A stretch of DNA of 56,331 nt from Myxococcales bacterium (GTDB lineage: Bacteria > Myxococcota_A > Polyangia > Haliangiales > Haliangiaceae), in the NCBI GenBank assembly GCA_028287115.1, contig JAQBQF010000162.1:1-56331 (forward strand), given 5' to 3'. The position numbers were made by a program, and so were the translations under genes. The notes below the pieces were generated by a model. That model made no database searches and was not told the DNA's origin. It saw only the letters and a program-made list of their open reading frames with translations. Positions 53,101 to 56,331 of this stretch are shown here, one piece after another (the stretch's first letter is position 1; the number at the start of each line of letters is the position of its first letter).

Positions 53101-55783
53101 GGAGATCGTCAATCCCGTCGACACCGCGAAGTTCACGGGCCTCGTCTACGACGACGCGGGCAGAGTCACCGAGGTCGACGGCGCGAGCAGTCTCAGCAAG
53201 ACCGTGAACAACTTAGTCGGGGCGCCCGGTCGGGATAACCGCGTCACGTCGGTCGATCGGTACAGGGATGCGACGAACAAGGACACCTGGAGCTTGATCT
53301 ACGACTGGCTCAGTGGACAGTCACAAGTGACCGACGGCGATTCCAAAGTCACGGGAAGCGTTCGCGACGACGTCGATCGCCTCGTCAAAATCACGAGTCC
53401 GGACATTTCGCATTCTACAGTGCGCGTCTACGACTCTGCGAGTCGGCTGACCACGGTCGTTGAAGATCAAGGCGACACGAGCCAACAGACCCACAGCTTC
53501 ACGTTTGATTACCTGAGCCGACCTCTAAACGATGATTTCCAAGGCACGTGCTCGACGGGAACTCCGCAACCCGAGATCCAGCGAGCCTACGATGCGCTGC
53601 CGGCGGGAATTACCTGCCCGACGGGGGTCACCTGCAACAATCTCACTGGTCGTCTGGCGTACGTCAAGGCGCAGCTCATGTGCTCGTCGGCTTATCGGGG
53701 GACTGACGGCTCGCTCGATCAGGAGACCTTTTTCTCTTATGACAAGGCCGGGCGACTCGTCGAAGAATACATCCGAGATGACGGCGGTCGAAAAGCGGAC
53801 CACTTCTACGCCTATACCAAGAACGGCGCGCTATCACAGATCACGACGCCATCGGGTGCCGTGATCGGCTGGACCTTCGACACGGCAGGCAGTAACTCGG
53901 ACGCCGACCGCGTTACCGCGTTGTGGCGAGGAACGAGTGCCACGCCGGTTATCGATACGGTGTCTTGGAATCCATACGGGCCGCTGAGTCAGTACAATCA
54001 AGAGAACACGATCTCGTCGACCGCTGTCCAGACTCTCATTACCCGGAATCTTGCCTACCGGATAAGCGACGTCAAACAGAAGGCTGGAACCACGACGTTG
54101 CTCGACGCAACGATCAGCGAGGACGCCATGGGGCGTGTCACGAAGCGCCTTTACACGAACGCTGCAACGGGAGTGCTGGATTCGTACTTCTTGTACGACG
54201 GTCAGAGTCGGGTACTCTGCGAGACCACAGATTCACAGAGCACGTGCCCAACAAGCGGAGCTGACATCAAGAACAGTCACAGCTTGTCACCGCCGTTCAC
54301 GAGTGCGGGTGACTGGAAGCGCGTCCTCCGGCCTATCGCGGGTAGCACCAGCGGGCTCATCAACGACGTCAACACCTCCGGCACTTATGGGACGTCGCAT
54401 CAGATCACTGACGTCAATCAGTCAGACGGCACGCCCGCGTTCGGTCACACCGCGATGGCCTACGACGTGCGCGGAAACCGGACCTACGACGACAACACCA
54501 CGAGAAACACCAATGACCGGCGCGACTACACGTATGACGCCCGCGGCAATGTGATCAACGTCCGCGGTCAGTACTACGCCATTACTGGCGCGTGGCACTA
54601 CTACGATGTCGCCAGTGCGTTCGATGCGAAGAACCGTCGCGTCTTCAAGTCATTTTACGACGAGACGTCGCTCAAGACAGCGACTTGGTACTTCTACTAC
54701 GATGCTGCCGATCGTCTTAGCGAGGTTTTCTACATGCCCGATACGTCGGCTTCGACCACATACTCCATCTTTCAACTATTCTGGCTGGACCGCCGACTGA
54801 TCGCGTACTGGCAGACCGACTATCCGTCCGTGACGACGTCGAAACGATACGTTGGAACTGATGAAACCGGTCGACCAATTGACATGTGGAACTGGCCGAG
54901 CAGCGGTGACGCGACCCGGGTGTGGGCGATCAATCCGAGCGCGTGGGGCTTTGACAACAACAAGGTCGGACCGACAGTTTATCAACCGATTCTGTTCGCC
55001 GGGCAGTACCAGGACATTGAGACGATCGCGTACGAGAATGACGGCGCGACCATCCACCGACCAGCGCTGGCCCTCAATGGGTTCAGGACGTACGACCCTT
55101 TCGTGGGTGGGTATTTGCAACTCGACCCGATGGTTGACAAGACATGGAGTAGTTACGGTTACGTGAACAGCGATCCGATTGGAAGTAGTGATCCTCATGG
55201 TTTGGTGTCGATGACGTGTCACGGCGCACACCACACGGCGACGGCTTGCAACGACGGAGGCGACGAGGGCATGATCTGTGAGGACGCGTCGTATGACGAA
55301 ACCTATGATTGTCCGGACGGTGAGACGCCGTCAGATGGCCATGGCGGTGATGTCGCTCATCCTCACAGTGCTCCACAGCAGGGCGAGACACACTCTCAGA
55401 AATGGTGGTGGAAGCAAAACCAGAAAGCCCGCCAGGAATGTAAAAATGAAGCACGTAGCGAGTGTCGGCTGGTGCTGTGTCCGGAGTTCGGACAGTGGAT
55501 CATGGACGACTTCGACGGCGAGGCCCGCAACGCTTGCTTGGTTTCGGCTGGTTGTGTCCTCAGCAACGCTGACCCTGATTACGATCCGACGCAAGATCCG
55601 ATCTGTGCAAGCTCTTCGTCACCGGGCGAGCCTGAACCGGCCTGTCCATGGGTGCAATTCGGCGCACGCCACGCGAGCGTACAGGACGTTCGTGACTGCT
55701 ATCGTAGCGCCGAGGTGCAGGCGTGCTACCAACAGTTGATTCTGGGCAATCCGGACTGCGTTGACGCGCTCATGCCAAAGTGA
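50177..55783 (+). CDS. RHS-repeat protein with MopE-type motif, LamG-like insert and variable tip
   Basis: A 1868-residue exported protein with signal peptide (cut after RAFA). Near residues 29-45 it has CGDQIDNDGNGLTDEGC, a MopE-type motif common on myxobacterial surface proteins. RHS/YD repeats start near 200 and run to about 1670, interrupted around 290-500 by a LamG-like jelly roll (SLANSIGSSSFTVHG; LTDAQVTMLMSRLKTGYL). The RHS core is recognisable: FAGQYQD, FRTYDPFVGGYLQLDP and YGYVNSDPIGSSDPHGL (1672-1676). The 192-residue tail after it is Cys-, His- and Asp-rich and resembles no toxin I know. RHS proteins form shells around such tips. GC bias at third positions is weaker than in the core genes, which hints at transfer. 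Confidence 0.9.
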   Translation: MRSRTLLTALIAAGWLASSNRAFATVEVCGDQIDNDGNGLTDEGCYPTLSAGVCESPLSCGDTGMVSWTTGSLHYDLPPDIAPAVPFGPGIGMRRFYTSMDAPSSNPTSVNHTPLGPHWGHTYLTFAYLTGTGVNQKIVLHTSQGRDVLYTYASNAGGWDSFTPQAGDHVMSLKHNTASPNQFQVQLLTGETIVYNSVGQLTEIWDTLPTPNKVLVTWDSTTNGNVSTVTDANGRRRLLFSYSVGLMTSVQFQTKDSGGTWNTQHTTSYTYNNGATRDATSGWFAPASNTEWTNLLTGTGLSNPSNLWLMQETSGSLANSIGSSSFTVHGTPLPGYAQSKTGWSRKGILFTDGSTTQNLQATGLPSQSSNSWLCFAYMAINSTPSADRLAHLCGGVSVFITSTLVGGLSTPFFKVADSFTVTGSVMVPTTVQLVVAKHDKTNSATRVYTGSETLNPGFFTRSSTSMEFGTNSAAAQWTGYSGLFTGASAELTDAQVTMLMSRLKTGYLTSVTIGGQLAQQFTYDATNSLTKITDGAGNQIAAFSYSSTTAGQVDLVATPRGTVGFEYNTSRSGCTAGNTVLFFNQGLGNATSCSIDSDCGTGYLCGGKTGTGSTGKCFLAGRCMTTGTVNGEQVVTTIAALGPGGGSCTGACLDVAQYVWSSNTALLNVIGRKDPLGNYTSAIYNSNGLPTTIYYGATDSSGTSANRTVTITYDTVFPGRIATTSRTTDLGTGTAVTANCFLSTCSASCASPTDNQLCTVTQSGNTLDATGTVVSFSNKITYVHDTKGRISEIDGAVSGLKTTFDFFTSTDPNKDQFLQDYKAYKDGTNFLEPQVIAYDFWGHPTGLQAPDGNITCDTYDTARGFLSQRRRAMNGQTDCTTSNALDIKAIWARDSWLRLTQVTRPDGSCMFYAYDSSGRLSTTKRRDDCNASSSGDYQSYSYTADSQVSEIDTYNASSTLTAKQPFTYFDSRRLQEIVNPVDTAKFTGLVYDDAGRVTEVDGASSLSKTVNNLVGAPGRDNRVTSVDRYRDATNKDTWSLIYDWLSGQSQVTDGDSKVTGSVRDDVDRLVKITSPDISHSTVRVYDSASRLTTVVEDQGDTSQQTHSFTFDYLSRPLNDDFQGTCSTGTPQPEIQRAYDALPAGITCPTGVTCNNLTGRLAYVKAQLMCSSAYRGTDGSLDQETFFSYDKAGRLVEEYIRDDGGRKADHFYAYTKNGALSQITTPSGAVIGWTFDTAGSNSDADRVTALWRGTSATPVIDTVSWNPYGPLSQYNQENTISSTAVQTLITRNLAYRISDVKQKAGTTTLLDATISEDAMGRVTKRLYTNAATGVLDSYFLYDGQSRVLCETTDSQSTCPTSGADIKNSHSLSPPFTSAGDWKRVLRPIAGSTSGLINDVNTSGTYGTSHQITDVNQSDGTPAFGHTAMAYDVRGNRTYDDNTTRNTNDRRDYTYDARGNVINVRGQYYAITGAWHYYDVASAFDAKNRRVFKSFYDETSLKTATWYFYYDAADRLSEVFYMPDTSASTTYSIFQLFWLDRRLIAYWQTDYPSVTTSKRYVGTDETGRPIDMWNWPSSGDATRVWAINPSAWGFDNNKVGPTVYQPILFAGQYQDIETIAYENDGATIHRPALALNGFRTYDPFVGGYLQLDPMVDKTWSSYGYVNSDPIGSSDPHGLVSMTCHGAHHTATACNDGGDEGMICEDASYDETYDCPDGETPSDGHGGDVAHPHSAPQQGETHSQKWWWKQNQKARQECKNEARSECRLVLCPEFGQWIMDDFDGEARNACLVSAGCVLSNADPDYDPTQDPICASSSSPGEPEPACPWVQFGARHASVQDVRDCYRSAEVQACYQQLILGNPDCVDALMPK

Positions 55784-56177
55784 GGCGCCGTGCTCTGCAT
55801 AGCCGTGCTTGCATTTGATGCCTGTAGCTGCAGAGGAGGTAGGGGTAGGGCAAGCGCTAACGCCGTGCACGAGAGTCCCTTCGGTGTTACTGCGTCTGCA
55901 GGAAGTATTGCTTGCGCACTTGCGCACCGCGAGAGCCCAGTTCCGTCACGGGAGATTGAACAACCAGGACGCCGAATTGTTACACGCTGCGATGCGTCGC
56001 AGTCGCGGCGAGACACTCGCGGATCTCGTGCAATCATATGCGTCGGAGGCGATTGCCGAGGGGAGGAGGGGAACGTGCATCCTCGAAGGAGATAGAACAG
56101 ATCAACTGGAGCACGATTGTCGATCCGCCGTGTTCGGAGTGTCGTTTCGGATGCTAGACTTCATGCTGGAGGTACAG
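55784..56177. other. Gap after the RHS gene, no confident gene
   Basis: A 394-bp stretch. One frame (55790-56095) begins like a lipoprotein (MLCIAVLAFDACSC) but then loses all protein-like character. Another frame is open from 55803, with an ATG at 55818, to the window end and runs straight into the thioredoxin-like gene; its middle (LLRLQEVLLAHLRTARAQ, LADLVQSYASEAIAEG) looks like real helices. A frameshift or a decayed small gene behind the RHS gene, perhaps an immunity gene, would explain both. I do not call a gene. Confidence 0.4.
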
Positions 56178-56331
56178 ATGTTCCTGCGGACCATTGGACT
56201 TTTGACCCTGTGCCTATCGAGAACGGCAGCAGCAGATGTGGCCGCATCTCAAGTGGTGCTCGATGAGACTTTGAAGATTGCCACCGCACGGAACAGAGCG
56301 GTCTTAGTCGAATTCAGCGCTGTTTGGTGCT
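56178..56331 (+). CDS. Exported thioredoxin-like protein (3' truncated)
   Basis: Only the first 51 codons are in the window. GGAGG lies 6 nt before ATG 56178. A signal peptide (MFLRTIGLLTLCLSRTAAA) is followed by DETLKIATARNRAVLVEFSAVWC, which matches the strand and active-site start of thioredoxin-fold proteins (VLVDFWAxWCxxC). The second Cys is beyond the end. Probably a periplasmic disulfide oxidoreductase. The Cys-rich tail of the upstream RHS protein would be a sensible client, but that is a guess. Confidence 0.7.
   Translation, partial: MFLRTIGLLTLCLSRTAAADVAASQVVLDETLKIATARNRAVLVEFSAVWC

Overview
The window is high-GC DNA from a Gram-negative bacterium, most likely a Myxococcota (former Deltaproteobacteria) of the Haliangium/Kofleria kind. 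This is an inference from content: an ELK-type Ser/Thr kinase, a PilZ protein like the myxobacterial TIGR02266 family, a sigma-like CPWVACKHH regulator, many lipoproteins, PEGA-like pairs, a MopE-type motif and a deltaproteobacterial-style REP transposase. No rRNA, tRNA, CRISPR array or complete mobile element was seen.

Layout. 1-2615: ribosomal/replication cluster rpsF-rpsR-rplI-dnaB. 2778-6330: a lipoprotein, an FAD monooxygenase and a kinase ending in a formylglycine-generating-enzyme-like outer domain. 6349-11292: nucleoside salvage operon deoC-deoA-punA-cdd-amidohydrolase; deoC carries an N-terminal helix that looks like a microcompartment encapsulation peptide. 11369-13105: DUF2723 membrane protein. 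13169-18064 (minus): a translationally coupled trio (nucleotidyltransferase-like protein, pentapeptide protein, AAA+ ATPase resembling those of extracellular contractile injection systems). 18170-20406: C2-like lipoprotein, glycine-rich RRM protein, ferritin-like protein. 20384-24359 (minus): lipoprotein, MocA-like transferase, XdhC, HAD phosphatase, small HTH protein, with REP-like palindromic repeats. 24599-30397: S55 (SpoIVB-like) protein, beta-propeller protein, two small hypotheticals, GFA enzyme. 30425-32998 (minus): H1-like protein and two related lipoproteins. 33100-40846: RNase HI, a deacetylase/GT2/metallo-hydrolase operon (minus), then a GT39-like protein, PilZ and triple-Usp operon. 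40895-48249: regulators, a degenerate REP transposase, yacG, a sigma-54 activator, hydrolases, an ArsA/Get3 ATPase and tandem PEGA-like proteins. 48388-56331: an accessory-looking region with a response regulator, two exported proteins, a 1868-residue RHS protein and the start of a thioredoxin-like gene.

The genes are packed in operons with many ATGA/GTGA/TGATG overlaps. Eleven first-in-operon or stand-alone genes lack a Shine-Dalgarno site and instead have a TAnnnT box ending 6-8 nt before the start codon, which suggests widespread leaderless transcription. I used this box to choose several start codons.

The most interesting leads are the deoC targeting-like extension, the injection-system-like trio, the REP repeats paired with a transposase that lacks its second HUH histidine, the leaderless promoter pattern, and the RHS locus with phased 11-bp repeats next to a response regulator.
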